Positions 27,530-35,247 of a DNA stretch of 64,000 nucleotides are shown here, in pieces. Position 1 is the first letter of the stretch; the number at the start of each line of letters is the position of its first letter. Location: the NCBI RefSeq assembly GCF_024211255.1, contig NZ_JAMLDY010000006.1:155889-219888 (forward strand), written 5' to 3'. The position numbers were made by a program, and so were the translations under genes. The stretch comes from Sphingomonas liriopis. GTDB taxonomy: Bacteria > Pseudomonadota > Alphaproteobacteria > Sphingomonadales > Sphingomonadaceae. The notes under the pieces were generated by a model. The model was not told the DNA's origin and ran no database searches. It was given only the letters and a program-made list of their open reading frames with translations.

Positions 27530-27557
27530 TTGACATCGGGCGACCCGTCGCTTAGCT
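27530..27557 (+). promoter_or_regulatory. Candidate sigma-70-type promoter of rplU-rpmA
   Basis: TTGACA at 27530..27535 is a consensus -35. A 16-nt spacer leads to TTAGCT at 27552..27557 as -10. It lies about 65 nt before the rplU start codon. Confidence 0.5.
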
Positions 27558-27622
27558 GCCGCCGCTCATCCTGCCGGGTCAGTCCTGTGCGGGTATATGT
27601 TTTTTGGGAAGTGACTAAAGCC

Positions 27623-27919
27623 ATGTTCGCAGTCGTGCGCACGGGCGGCAAGCAGTATCGCGTCGCCGCCGGAGACAAGATCGTCGTCGAGAAGCTGGAC
27701 GGCGAAGCCGGCGCCTCGATCACGCTGGGTGATGTCCTGCTCGCGGGCGAAGGCTCGGAGCTGAAGGACGTCGCCGGCCTGACCGTCGCCGCCGAGATCG
27801 TCGCGCAGGCGAAGGGCGAGAAGGTCATCGTCTTCAAGAAGCGCCGCCGTCACAATTATCGCCGCAAGAACGGCCATCGCCAGAACCACACGATCCTCAA
27901 GATCGTTTCGGTCGGCTGA
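27623..27919 (+). CDS. rplU: 50S ribosomal protein L21
   Basis: A 98-residue large-subunit protein. [18 protein letters not shown] at the start and [19 protein letters not shown] near the end are diagnostic of L21, which binds 23S rRNA. The start ATG 27623 follows GGAAGTGACTAAAGCC, a weak ribosome site. It begins the rplU-rpmA unit under a candidate promoter at 27530, in an order found throughout proteobacteria. Confidence 0.98.
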   Translation: MFAVVRTGGKQYRVAAGDKIVVEKLDGEAGASITLGDVLLAGEGSELKDVAGLTVAAEIVAQAKGEKVIVFKKRRRHNYRRKNGHRQNHTILKIVSVG

Positions 27920-27947
27920 GCCCAAGCGCGAACAGGAGTAGAGCAGC

Positions 27948-28217
27948 ATGGCACATAAGAAAGCAGGCGGTTCGTCGCGCAACGGTCGTGATTCGGCCGG
28001 CCGTCGTCTCGGCGTGAAGAAGTTCGGCGGTCAGGAAGCGATCGCGGGCAACATCCTCGTGCGTCAGCGCGGCACGAAATTCTATCCGGGTGCGAACGTG
28101 GGGATCGGCAAGGATCACACGCTGTTCGCGCTCGTCGACGGCCGCGTGGCGTTCCACGAGGGCAAGCTCGGCCGTAAATTCTGCTCGGTGCAGATTATGG
28201 CGGAAGCCGCCGAATAA
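27948..28217 (+). CDS. rpmA: 50S ribosomal protein L27
   Basis: An 89-residue protein whose N-terminus [20 protein letters not shown] reaches the peptidyl-transferase centre, and which continues with [20 protein letters not shown] and [20 protein letters not shown]. There is no long N-terminal cleavage extension as in Firmicutes. The start follows an AGGAG ribosome site at 27933..27937. It lies 28 nt after rplU and is followed by a strong terminator. Confidence 0.98.
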   Translation: MAHKKAGGSSRNGRDSAGRRLGVKKFGGQEAIAGNILVRQRGTKFYPGANVGIGKDHTLFALVDGRVAFHEGKLGRKFCSVQIMAEAAE

Positions 28218-28286
28218 CATCGGGTAACCAGCCGGGTTGCCCACCAGGGTGACCCGGTCGCACCGCGCAGGCGGTGCCAGCCAAAC

Positions 28287-28319
28287 AAGGGAGACGGGTC
28301 GCCCCGGCTCCCTTTTTTC
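28287..28319 (+). terminator. Rho-independent terminator after rpmA
   Basis: AAGGGAG (28287..28293) pairs with CTCCCTT (28308..28314), with more GC pairing inside (CGGG/CCCCGG) and a T run (28313..28318). It ends the rplU-rpmA transcript. Confidence 0.85.
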
Positions 28320-28391
28320 TTGCTCCCCAACCTTTTGTCCCTGCCGCGTCACACGCGCGTGGCAGGGGCGCGGCCAAGGAGAGAGCGAGAC

Positions 28392-28940
28392 ATGTTCGCC
28401 CGGACCAAGAGATTGACGCTACGGCCGGCGTGGCCGGAGGATGCGGGTGCACTGGCGCAGGCGATCGGCCACGAAGCCGTTGCACGGATGCTGGTGCGCG
28501 TCCCCTACCCCTATGCGGCGAGCGACGCGCACGCCTTTGCCGCGCTGCCGCGGGGAGCCCACGAGCCGCGCTTCCTGATCCTGTCGCACGAGGCGGCCGA
28601 GCCGGTGCTGGTCGGCGGGATCGCGCTGACCGATTTCGGCGGCGAGACCGGTGTCGAGCTCGGCTATTGGCTGACACCGGCGGCCTGGGGTCGCGGCTAT
28701 GCGACCGAGGCAGGACGCGCGGTGATCGACATGGCGCGCCATGCGCTGCCGATCGCGCGCCTGGGGGCATGGCATTTCGCCGACAACCCGGCGTCGGGGG
28801 CGGTGCTGCGCAAGCTCGGCTTCCGCCCGACCGGGCGCGTCGTCCAGAAGCGCTCCTGCGCCCGCGCCGAGCCCGCGGCCTCGGTCTGCTACGACCTGCC
28901 GCTGGAGGACGAACGACCGGCGATGCCGATCGCGGCCTGA
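28392..28940 (+). CDS. GNAT family N-acetyltransferase (RimJ/RimL-like)
   Basis: A 182-residue acetyl-CoA-dependent acetyltransferase. It has TKRLTLRPAWPEDAGALAQA at the start, the strand pair GGIALTDFGGETGVELGYWL and the acetyl-CoA loop WGRGYATEAGRAVI, then FADNPASGAVLRKLGFR. These match RimJ/RimL-type enzymes that acetylate ribosomal proteins or small amines. The start ATG 28392 has AAGGAGAGAGCGAGAC before it. The position beside rplU-rpmA is common in sphingomonads, but a terminator separates it, so it has its own promoter. Confidence 0.92.
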   Translation: MFARTKRLTLRPAWPEDAGALAQAIGHEAVARMLVRVPYPYAASDAHAFAALPRGAHEPRFLILSHEAAEPVLVGGIALTDFGGETGVELGYWLTPAAWGRGYATEAGRAVIDMARHALPIARLGAWHFADNPASGAVLRKLGFRPTGRVVQKRSCARAEPAASVCYDLPLEDERPAMPIAA

Positions 28941-28950
28941 TCGCGGGCGA

Positions 28951-29607
28951 TCAACCGTCCGCGGCGTAAGGATCGACCGGGCCGAGCAGCGCCGCATAGA
29001 CCGTCAGCAACGCTGCCGCGCCCGCCGCGGCGGCGATGCCGGCGGTCCCGATCCGCGGGTAGAGCGTCGCGCCGATGCCCGCGCCCGCGACGAGGCCGCC
29101 CCACAAAGCGAGGTACGGCAGCCACGCCCAGCGCGAGCCGCCCCGTATGGCAGCCGCCAACCGCTGACCGAGCTTGACGAGCGTGCCGGTCATGTAGGTG
29201 ACGCCGACGCTGACCTCGCCGCCGCGCTGGAAGGTCGTGTTGGCCGCGCCCATCGCCGCGGCGAGCAGCGCGGTGGTGGCCGATTCGGGCCAGCGGCCAT
29301 CGACCCCGGCAGCGATGGCGAGCAGGACGGCGACGCAGGCGAGCGCGGCGGGCTTGCGGCGGGTACGGGCCGCGGTCGTCACCAGCGTGCCCCCGACCAC
29401 ACCGCCGACGAAGGCTGCGACCAGTCCCGCAGCGGCGACCGCGACCGCCGGGTCGCGCGCGATGCCGACGCCGAGACGGGTCGAATTGCCGCTCATGAAC
29501 GAGACGAACAGCCCGCCGAGCTTGAGGAAGCCGATCGCATCGACATAGCCGGCGAGCGCCGACACGCCGGCGGCGAGGGTCCAGAAGCGCTTGGGATGGC
29601 GGATCAT
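28951..29607 (-). CDS. DUF1275 (YoaK-type) membrane protein
   Basis: A 218-residue integral membrane protein of the DUF1275 family, with about six hydrophobic helices. Typical stretches are AGYVDAIGFLKLGGLFVSFM and SGNSTRLGVGIARD at the start, and GAANTTFQRGGEVSVGVTYM later, the conserved motif region of the family. The family is found in many bacteria without a known role. It is convergent with the GNAT gene (10-nt gap). Two repeats lie upstream of it. Confidence 0.9.
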   Translation of the reverse strand: MIRHPKRFWTLAAGVSALAGYVDAIGFLKLGGLFVSFMSGNSTRLGVGIARDPAVAVAAAGLVAAFVGGVVGGTLVTTAARTRRKPAALACVAVLLAIAAGVDGRWPESATTALLAAAMGAANTTFQRGGEVSVGVTYMTGTLVKLGQRLAAAIRGGSRWAWLPYLALWGGLVAGAGIGATLYPRIGTAGIAAAAGAAALLTVYAALLGPVDPYAADG

Positions 29608-29680
29608 GGGTGGGTTTTAGGACGGCCGGGCGCTGGCGTCGAAGGGGGAAATGCCGGCGCGACGTGCCTTACGCCCTCTT

Positions 29681-29775
29681 CGTCATCCCCGCGAAGGCGG
29701 GGATCCATACTGGGTGGCGTTCGTGGAACCCACGCCGTTCGGCGACTATGGATTCCCGCCTTCGCGGGAATGACG
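29681..29775. repeat. Palindromic repeat family C, copy 1
   Basis: Arms 29681..29709 (CGTCATCCCCGCGAAGGCGG start) and 29747..29775 (ending CGGGAATGACG) flank a 37-nt centre. Copy 2 (62511) is interrupted by the small element J. Confidence 0.85.
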
Positions 29776-29809
29776 AGGTACGTAGGAGAGCGACAGCCAC
29801 CCCCCAGCC

Positions 29810-29915
29810 CGTCATCCCGGCGAACGCCGGGACCCATGGATGCGAGCGGCCGGCGGGGTTCCGCGCCCTCGCCATGTCATCCCCTCCATGGGTCCCGGCG
29901 TTCGCCGGGATGACG
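29810..29915. repeat. Palindromic repeat family B, copy 2
   Basis: Arms 29810..29841 and 29885..29915 (TCCATGGGTCCCGGCGTTCG and complement). It lies 34 nt from family C copy 1. Together they fill most of 29608..29941, where no gene is seen. Confidence 0.85.
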
Positions 29916-29941
29916 AAAAGAGCGGGAAAGCCACCTCTGCC

Positions 29942-30311
29942 CTACGCCGCCTCCGCCTTTGGCAGCACCACGGCTTCGTAGTCGCTTTCCGCCAGTCCGA
30001 TCAGCGCGGGGGCGTCGTGAATCCAGGGATGGAAGCCGGGCAGGAAACGGGCGGCCCGGACGCCCGCCACCTTGCGCGCCGAGCCGGGGTGCCGAACACA
30101 TGCCAGAACAGCCGCGCCCAGACGCGCGGGACGGTCAGCCTGTCCTGCCGCAGCAGTTCGAGCATGCCGCGCGTGCGACCGGTGAAGAAGCGCCACGTCG
30201 TGACGAGCATCCCAGCGACTTGAGTCACCAGCGCCCCGTGCGGGTGCCGCGACCGAAGCGGCGGTCGCGTGGGGTAACGACCAGATCGTCCGGGGTGGTT
30301 GCTTTCGCCAT
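29942..30311 (-). pseudogene. Remnant of a PF10118-type metal-dependent hydrolase
   Basis: ATG at 30311 starts MAKATTPDDLVVTPRDRRFG, the usual N-terminus of these hydrolases, but a stop follows after about 29 codons (RTGRW, then TGA). Downstream, other frames hold pieces of the C-terminal part: WRFFTGRTRGMLELLRQDRL in one frame and, after a one-base shift near 30075, RFLPGFHPWIHDAPALIGLA in another. Roughly 170 residues of the middle are missing from a gene usually near 280 codons. It therefore looks like a deleted and frameshifted relic. It is divergent from the TetR gene, a pairing that suggests former regulation. Confidence 0.7.
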
Positions 30312-30372
30312 GATTTCCTCCGAACAAGGAATGATCGATCACTACTTACACCATTGTGAATAGGCTGCTCTC

Positions 30373-30990
30373 CTGTCCGCTGCAACCCTTCCCCCCATTC
30401 CGCTCCGCAAACGCCTGTCCCCCGCCGAGAGTCGTGACGCGGCGCTGACGGCGGCGCAGCAGCTGCTGGTCGAGAGCGGACCGCAGGCGGTGACGCTGAA
30501 GGCGGTCGGCGCGCGGATCGGGCGGACGCATGCCAATCTGCTCCATCATTTCGGCTCGGCCGAGGGGCTGCAACAGGCGCTGATCGCGCGGATGGCGACC
30601 TGTATCACCTCGACGATCCGCGATGCCGTGCTCAACAACCGCGCCGCGGCGGCGCAAGAGGGCGAACCCGACCCGCGCGGCATCGTCGATCTGGTGTTCG
30701 ACGCGTTCGACACCGGTGGTGCGGGTGCGCTGGCGAGCTGGATGATCCTGTCGGGCAATCGCGACGCGCTCGATCCGATCCTGTCGGCGGTGCACGATCT
30801 GGTCGACGAGCTGGCCGACGAGGTGCAGCCGGCCGAACGGCCGATCCAGGAGGAAACGCTGCATCTGGTGCTGATGGCGCTGGGCGACGCGCTGCTCGGT
30901 GCGGCGATGGCGCGAGCGCTCGACCTGCCGCGCAGCAAGGCGCGCGAGCTGGCGACGGCGATGCTGGTGGGTGGCCGGGCGCCGGCCTGA
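30373..30990 (+). CDS. TetR-family transcriptional regulator, non-standard start codon
   Basis: A regulator of about 205 residues. The DNA-binding helix-turn-helix is SGPQAVTLKAVGARIGRTHA followed by NLLHHFGSAEGLQ; the rest is helical and binds an unknown ligand. From the stop at 30361 to the HTH there is no ATG, GTG or TTG in frame, so the family-like start must be rare. CTG at 30373 (LSAATLPPIPLRKRLSPAES) is the best fit, with ATT 30397 as the alternative. GTG 30490 would cut off the first HTH helix and is less likely. It probably controlled the divergent decayed hydrolase. A 3-copy tandem 14-mer overlaps its stop. Confidence 0.65.
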   Translation: MSAATLPPIPLRKRLSPAESRDAALTAAQQLLVESGPQAVTLKAVGARIGRTHANLLHHFGSAEGLQQALIARMATCITSTIRDAVLNNRAAAAQEGEPDPRGIVDLVFDAFDTGGAGALASWMILSGNRDALDPILSAVHDLVDELADEVQPAERPIQEETLHLVLMALGDALLGAAMARALDLPRSKARELATAMLVGGRAPA

Positions 30991-31026
30991 ACCATCGGCC
31001 CTGAACCATCGACCCTGAACCACCGG
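30986..31026. repeat. Three tandem copies of a 14-nt unit
   Basis: CCTGAACCATCGG, CCCTGAACCATCGA and CCCTGAACCACCGG run head to tail across the stop codon of the TetR gene. The rest of 31027..31198 shows no gene, only GC-rich sequence. Confidence 0.75.
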
Positions 31027-31198
31027 CAATGGCTCGCTGACACAGCGGCAATGGCCCCGCCCCTGCGCGTTCCCGCCGCGCTGCGATATGCGAGGTGTAT
31101 CGCGCAAGCGGGTTCGGCTCCGGCGGGTGCTCCTGCGTCCGGTATCGAACCGGCCGTCGATCGGTGCAGCGATGGGGGTCGCGGGCGCCGATCGACGG

Positions 31199-32209
31199 TT
31201 ATCGCGCTGGCGGCGCGTCCCCGGATGCATGCAGGCCGCGGTAATCGCCTGGCGTCACGCCATAGACTTCGCGAAAGGCGCGACCGAGATAGGCGGCGTC
31301 GCAAAAGCCCCAGCGTTCGGCGAGCGCGGCGATCGTCCGGCGATCGCCCGGCGCGCGCAGCGTCTCGGCGATGCGGTCGAGGCGGCGCGTGCGGATATAG
31401 GCCTGCACCCCGCCCTCGTCGCGCAGCAGGCGGTAGAGCGTCGAGCGCGAGACGCCGAGCGTCCGCGCCAGCCGCGCGGTGTTGAGCGAGGGCGAACCGA
31501 GGTTGCGCTCGATCTCGGCGCGCAATTGCACACCGAGACCGCGGTCATGCTGGTCGGCATCGACGGGGACCGTGCCGAGGCTCGCCGCGACGGAGACGGC
31601 GAGCAGGTCGAGGACCGTCTGCGCGACCATCGGGCCGCAATGCGCCGGCAGCTGCGCCGCCTGTCGCTCCAGCATGGCGAGGTGCGAGACGAGCAATGCC
31701 GCCTGATCGGGCGCGACGACATGGCCGTGGAGGCCGCGCACCGACGGGAGGAAGCGTTCCGCCACCGCGCGCGGCAGGGAGAAGCCGGTGCTGACCGACG
31801 CTTCGGAAAAATGATGCTGCGGCCGCGCCATGTCGGAGAGCAAGATCGATCCCGCGGGCGCAACCGCCTGTCGCCCGTCCATGTCGCCATAGGCTGCGCC
31901 GACATGGCGGACGTTGACGACAAGATCGTCGCTGTGGTCACGCGCCGCGTGCAGGCGGCTACGGGTCCAGTCCTGCGCGGTGATCCGCGCCTGCCCCAGC
32001 CCCAGCGTGCCGAGGTCGAGCCACTTCATCTCCACCGCGAACGGTTCGCGCGGCGCCGTATCGTACCGGGTCGACAGGTTGGCGACGTTGGTGCCGCGCC
32101 AGGCGTCGTAGCGCTCGCGCTCGGATAGATCGTCCGACGCGAACACGCTCGCCCAGCCGAGCGAGACCGGCGCGGCGCCGGTGGCGTGGGGTTGCGGCAC
32201 CGATGTCAT
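31199..32209 (-). CDS. AraC-family transcriptional regulator
   Basis: A 336-residue regulator. The N-terminal half is a ligand-sensing domain of the AraC-binding-like type (ERYDAWRGTNVANLSTRYDT, VVNVRHVGAAYGD). The C-terminal DNA-binding domain has two HTHs: LNTARLARTLGVSRSTLYRL and IAALAERWGFCDAAYLGRAF, ending REVYGVTPGDYR. The inducer and targets are not evident; such proteins often control nearby catabolic genes, but none is here. The ATG at 32209 is divergent from obg across 116 nt. Confidence 0.92.
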   Translation of the reverse strand: MTSVPQPHATGAAPVSLGWASVFASDDLSERERYDAWRGTNVANLSTRYDTAPREPFAVEMKWLDLGTLGLGQARITAQDWTRSRLHAARDHSDDLVVNVRHVGAAYGDMDGRQAVAPAGSILLSDMARPQHHFSEASVSTGFSLPRAVAERFLPSVRGLHGHVVAPDQAALLVSHLAMLERQAAQLPAHCGPMVAQTVLDLLAVSVAASLGTVPVDADQHDRGLGVQLRAEIERNLGSPSLNTARLARTLGVSRSTLYRLLRDEGGVQAYIRTRRLDRIAETLRAPGDRRTIAALAERWGFCDAAYLGRAFREVYGVTPGDYRGLHASGDAPPAR

Positions 32210-32325
32210 CGCCTCTGTCTAGCGCCACTCATAATGGTGGTTCAATGGTGTCGTTGCCGGCCCCGGTTGCAGGACGATGCCATGCCGGGGGTGGCCGTTC
32301 GCCGCCATGCCGCTAAAGAGGCGGG

Positions 32326-33375
32326 ATGCATTTCCTCGACCAGGCCAAGATCTTCGTCCGCTCCGGCGCGGGCGGCCCCGGCGCCGTCAGCTTCCGGCGT
32401 GAAAAGTTCATCGAATACGGCGGCCCCGACGGCGGCAACGGCGGCAAGGGCGGCGACATCATCTTCGAGGCGGTCGCCGGCCTCAACACGCTGATCGATT
32501 TTCGCTATACGCAGCATTTCCGCGCGCCTCGCGGGCACGGCGGATCGGGCAGCAACCGCACCGGCGGCGGCGGCGACGACCTGCTCATCAAGGTCCCCGT
32601 CGGCACGCAGATCCTGTCCGAGGACAAGGACGAGGTGCTGCTCGACTTCACCAAGGTGGGCCAGCGCGAGGTGTTCCTGCGCGGCGGCGACGGCGGGCGC
32701 GGCAACGCCAGCTACAAGACCTCGACCAACCGCACGCCGCGCCAGCACGGCACCGGCTGGCCGTATGAGGAGGCCTGGGTGTGGCTGCGGCTCAAGCTGC
32801 TCGCCGACGCCGGCCTCGTCGGGCTGCCCAATGCGGGCAAGTCGACCTTCATCAATGCGGTCACCAACGCGCAGGCGAAGGTCGGCGCCTATGCCTTCAC
32901 CACCACCCGCCCGCAGCTGGGCGTGGTGCGCCACAGGCAGCGCGAATTCGTCGTCGCCGACATCCCCGGCCTGATCGAGGGCGCGGCGGACGGCGCCGGC
33001 ATAGGCGACCGGTTCCTGGGGCATATCGAGCGGTGCCGGGTGCTGCTGCACCTGGTCGATGCCAACGACGACGATGTGGCGGAAAGCTATCGCATCGTCC
33101 GCGAGGAGCTGGCGGCCTACGGTGGCGGGCTGGTCGACAAGCCGCACGTCATCGCGCTGAACAAGATCGACACGCTCGACGACGAACTGGTCGAGGCGCT
33201 GTCCGCCGAACTGGCGGAGGAAAGCGGCGCGGACGTCATCCCGCTGTCGGGTGCGGCGGGGACCGGCGTCGACTGGGTGCTCGACCGGCTGCTCGAGGCG
33301 ATCGGGCCGGGCCCCGAGACGGTGCCCGAGGGCGACGAGGGCGAGGACGAGATCAGCTGGTCGCCACTGGGGTAG
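32326..33375 (+). CDS. obgE: GTPase Obg/CgtA
   Basis: The essential ribosome-assembly and stress GTPase. The 349-residue protein has the glycine-rich Obg fold at the N-terminus (MHFLDQAKIFVRSGAGGPGA, GGNGGKGGDIIFEA, GGGGDDLLIKVPVGT). The G domain has G1 GLPNAGKST, switch II DIPGLIEGA and NKID. A C-terminal acidic tail (EGDEGEDEI) replaces the longer extension of some orthologues. In many bacteria obg follows rplU-rpmA directly; here about 4 kb of accessory genes intervene. It is followed 14 nt later by a Uma2-type gene whose ribosome site overlaps the obg stop. Confidence 0.97.
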   Translation: MHFLDQAKIFVRSGAGGPGAVSFRREKFIEYGGPDGGNGGKGGDIIFEAVAGLNTLIDFRYTQHFRAPRGHGGSGSNRTGGGGDDLLIKVPVGTQILSEDKDEVLLDFTKVGQREVFLRGGDGGRGNASYKTSTNRTPRQHGTGWPYEEAWVWLRLKLLADAGLVGLPNAGKSTFINAVTNAQAKVGAYAFTTTRPQLGVVRHRQREFVVADIPGLIEGAADGAGIGDRFLGHIERCRVLLHLVDANDDDVAESYRIVREELAAYGGGLVDKPHVIALNKIDTLDDELVEALSAELAEESGADVIPLSGAAGTGVDWVLDRLLEAIGPGPETVPEGDEGEDEISWSPLG

Positions 33376-33389
33376 GAGGCGCGGGGCGG

Positions 33390-33965
33390 ATGGGTTATGA
33401 TAGCAGTATGGCGACTCAACCCGTCTATCCGCCGCTGACGGCCGACGAATTCCTCGACATCGATTTCGGGGAAAAGAAGGCCGAGCTGGACAATGGCGTC
33501 ATCCGCATGATGGCGGGCGGCACGGCCCGCCATGCCAAGGTACAGGGCAACATCTTTCTTGCGCTGGGCACTCGCCTTCGTGGCACAGGCTGCGCGCCGT
33601 ATAATTCCGACATGGCGACAAAGACGCACGATCTGTCGATCCGCTACCCGGACGTCAGCGTGTTCTGCAATCGTGACACCCCGGCCAACGACGATGCCAA
33701 GGCGTTCGACGATCCGCACATCCTGTTCGAGGTGCTGTCGGCCGGGACCGCGCGCACCGACCTGCGGGTGAAGCTCGACGAATATAAAGCGCTCGCCAGC
33801 GTCGATACGATCGTCTTCGTCGATATCGCGACCGAGCGGCTGCGGATCGTGCAGCGGACGGGCGCGCATGCGTGGCAGGACGAGAGCCATGAGGCGCCCG
33901 TCGACCTGCCCCTGCCCTTGCTCGGGCTGGTCGTCGCGCACGACGAAATCTTCGCGCGCGATTGA
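33390..33965 (+). CDS. Uma2-family (DUF820) PD-(D/E)XK endonuclease-like protein
   Basis: A 191-residue protein of the Uma2 family, whose members have a PD-(D/E)XK nuclease fold. Visible motifs are YPPLTADEFLDIDFGEKKAE (entry motif), RYPDVSVFC with the metal-binding Asp and LFEVLSAGT with Glu and the following Ser. Targets are unknown; in cyanobacteria these genes are numerous and unlinked. ATG 33390 (MGYDSSMATQ) is preferred because AGGAGG sits at 33374..33379 across the obg stop; the next ATG is 33408. Placement between obg and proB is unusual. Confidence 0.82.
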   Translation: MGYDSSMATQPVYPPLTADEFLDIDFGEKKAELDNGVIRMMAGGTARHAKVQGNIFLALGTRLRGTGCAPYNSDMATKTHDLSIRYPDVSVFCNRDTPANDDAKAFDDPHILFEVLSAGTARTDLRVKLDEYKALASVDTIVFVDIATERLRIVQRTGAHAWQDESHEAPVDLPLPLLGLVVAHDEIFARD

Positions 33966-33998
33966 TCCCGGCGGCGGCTACGGGCTAACGCGCGTGGC

Positions 33999-35102
33999 GT
34001 GACGCTCTTTCCCCCCGCCCTGTGCCCGCGCCTGATCGTCAAGGTGGGATCCGCGCTGCTCGTCGCGCCCGACGGCGCGGTGCGGCGCGACTGGCTGACG
34101 ACGCTCGTCACGGATATCGCCGCGCGGATCGCGGGGGGGCAGCAGGTCGCGGTGGTGTCGTCAGGGGCGATCGCGCTCGGTGCGCGGCGGCTCGGGCTGG
34201 CCAAGGGCGGGCGCGCCAGCCTCGAGGATGCGCAGGCCGCCGCGGCGACCGGGCAGATCGCGCTCAGCCAGACGTGGGCGGAGCTGCTTGGGAACCACGG
34301 GCTGACCGCGGCGCAGATGCTGGTAACGCTGGACGATCTGGAGGATCGGCGGCGCTATCTCAATGCCGCCGCGACGCTGGGAAGGCTGCTCGGACTGGGC
34401 GTGGTGCCGATCATCAACGAGAACGACAGCGTCGCGACCGAAGAGATTCGCTTCGGCGACAACGACCGGCTCGCCGCACGCGTCGCGCAGGCGGCGGGGG
34501 CGCAGGGCGTGGTGCTGCTGTCCGACGTCGACGGGCTGTACGATGCCAACCCGCATACCAACCCGCAGGCGCAACATATCGCTCGGGTCGAGCGGATCGA
34601 TGCGGTCGCCGGCATGGCGGATGCGGGATCGGCGTCGGGGATGGGATCGGGCGGCATGGTGTCGAAGGTCGCCGCGGCGCGGATCGCGACCGGCGCGGGC
34701 GCGCATCTCGCCATCGCCAGTGGGCGGATGGACCATCCGCTCGGCGGCGATCCGCGGCATACGTTGTTCGTCGCGGAGCGGAGCGCATCGGCGCGCAAGG
34801 CGTGGCTGGCGGGGGGGCTGACCGCGCGCGGGCGGATCCATGTCGATGCGGGCGCGGCGCAGGCGTTGCGCGCGGGCGGCAGTTTGCTGGCGGCGGGCGC
34901 GACGCGGGTCGAGGGGGGGTTCGCGCGCGGCGATCTGGTGAGCGTCGAGGGGCCGGCGGGCACGATCGCGCGCGGGTTGTGCGAATATGATTCCGCCGAA
35001 GCCGGGAAGCTGCTCGGTACGCGGTCGGACGAGCAGGCGGCGATCCTCGGCTATGCGCCGCGGGCGGCGTTGGTGCATCGCAGTCATCTGGCGCTGGTGT
35101 GA
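33999..35102 (+). CDS. proB: Glutamate 5-kinase
   Basis: ProB phosphorylates glutamate with ATP in the first step of proline biosynthesis. The 367-residue protein has the amino-acid-kinase fold with LIVKVGSALLV, VAVVSSGAIALGARRLGL, VVPIINENDSVATEEIRFGD and GSGGMVSKVAAARIA, plus a C-terminal PUA domain (ITARG-like AGGLTARGRIHVDAGAAQAL and GYAPRAALVHRSHLALV). The start is GTG at 33999. The partner proA is not in the window. It is followed by a family A repeat and then the sphingolipid genes. Confidence 0.96.
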   Translation: MTLFPPALCPRLIVKVGSALLVAPDGAVRRDWLTTLVTDIAARIAGGQQVAVVSSGAIALGARRLGLAKGGRASLEDAQAAAATGQIALSQTWAELLGNHGLTAAQMLVTLDDLEDRRRYLNAAATLGRLLGLGVVPIINENDSVATEEIRFGDNDRLAARVAQAAGAQGVVLLSDVDGLYDANPHTNPQAQHIARVERIDAVAGMADAGSASGMGSGGMVSKVAAARIATGAGAHLAIASGRMDHPLGGDPRHTLFVAERSASARKAWLAGGLTARGRIHVDAGAAQALRAGGSLLAAGATRVEGGFARGDLVSVEGPAGTIARGLCEYDSAEAGKLLGTRSDEQAAILGYAPRAALVHRSHLALV

Positions 35103-35122
35103 TGCCTCTGCCCCACCCCCTC

Positions 35123-35230
35123 CGTCACCCCGGACGTGTTCCGGGGTCCACCCTGCGGCGAGGCGGACGGCCCGAGGTTCCAGCCCTGCGCTTGCGGATG
35201 CGTGGACCCCGGAACACGTCCGGGGGGACG
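35123..35230. repeat. Palindromic repeat family A, copy 4 (variant in both arms)
   Basis: Arms 35123..35151 and 35202..35230. Both carry CGTGT (ACACG in the complement) where the family has CTTGT, so the variant is mirrored in the two arms. The ribosome site of the next gene abuts the element. Confidence 0.9.
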
Positions 35231-35247
35231 GAGGAGGTTTGGCGAGC

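Noticed and set aside
27355..27622. A riboswitch or ribosomal-protein leader upstream of rplU
   Set aside because: No conserved leader structure could be recognised; only a promoter-like pair and a short inverted repeat are visible.
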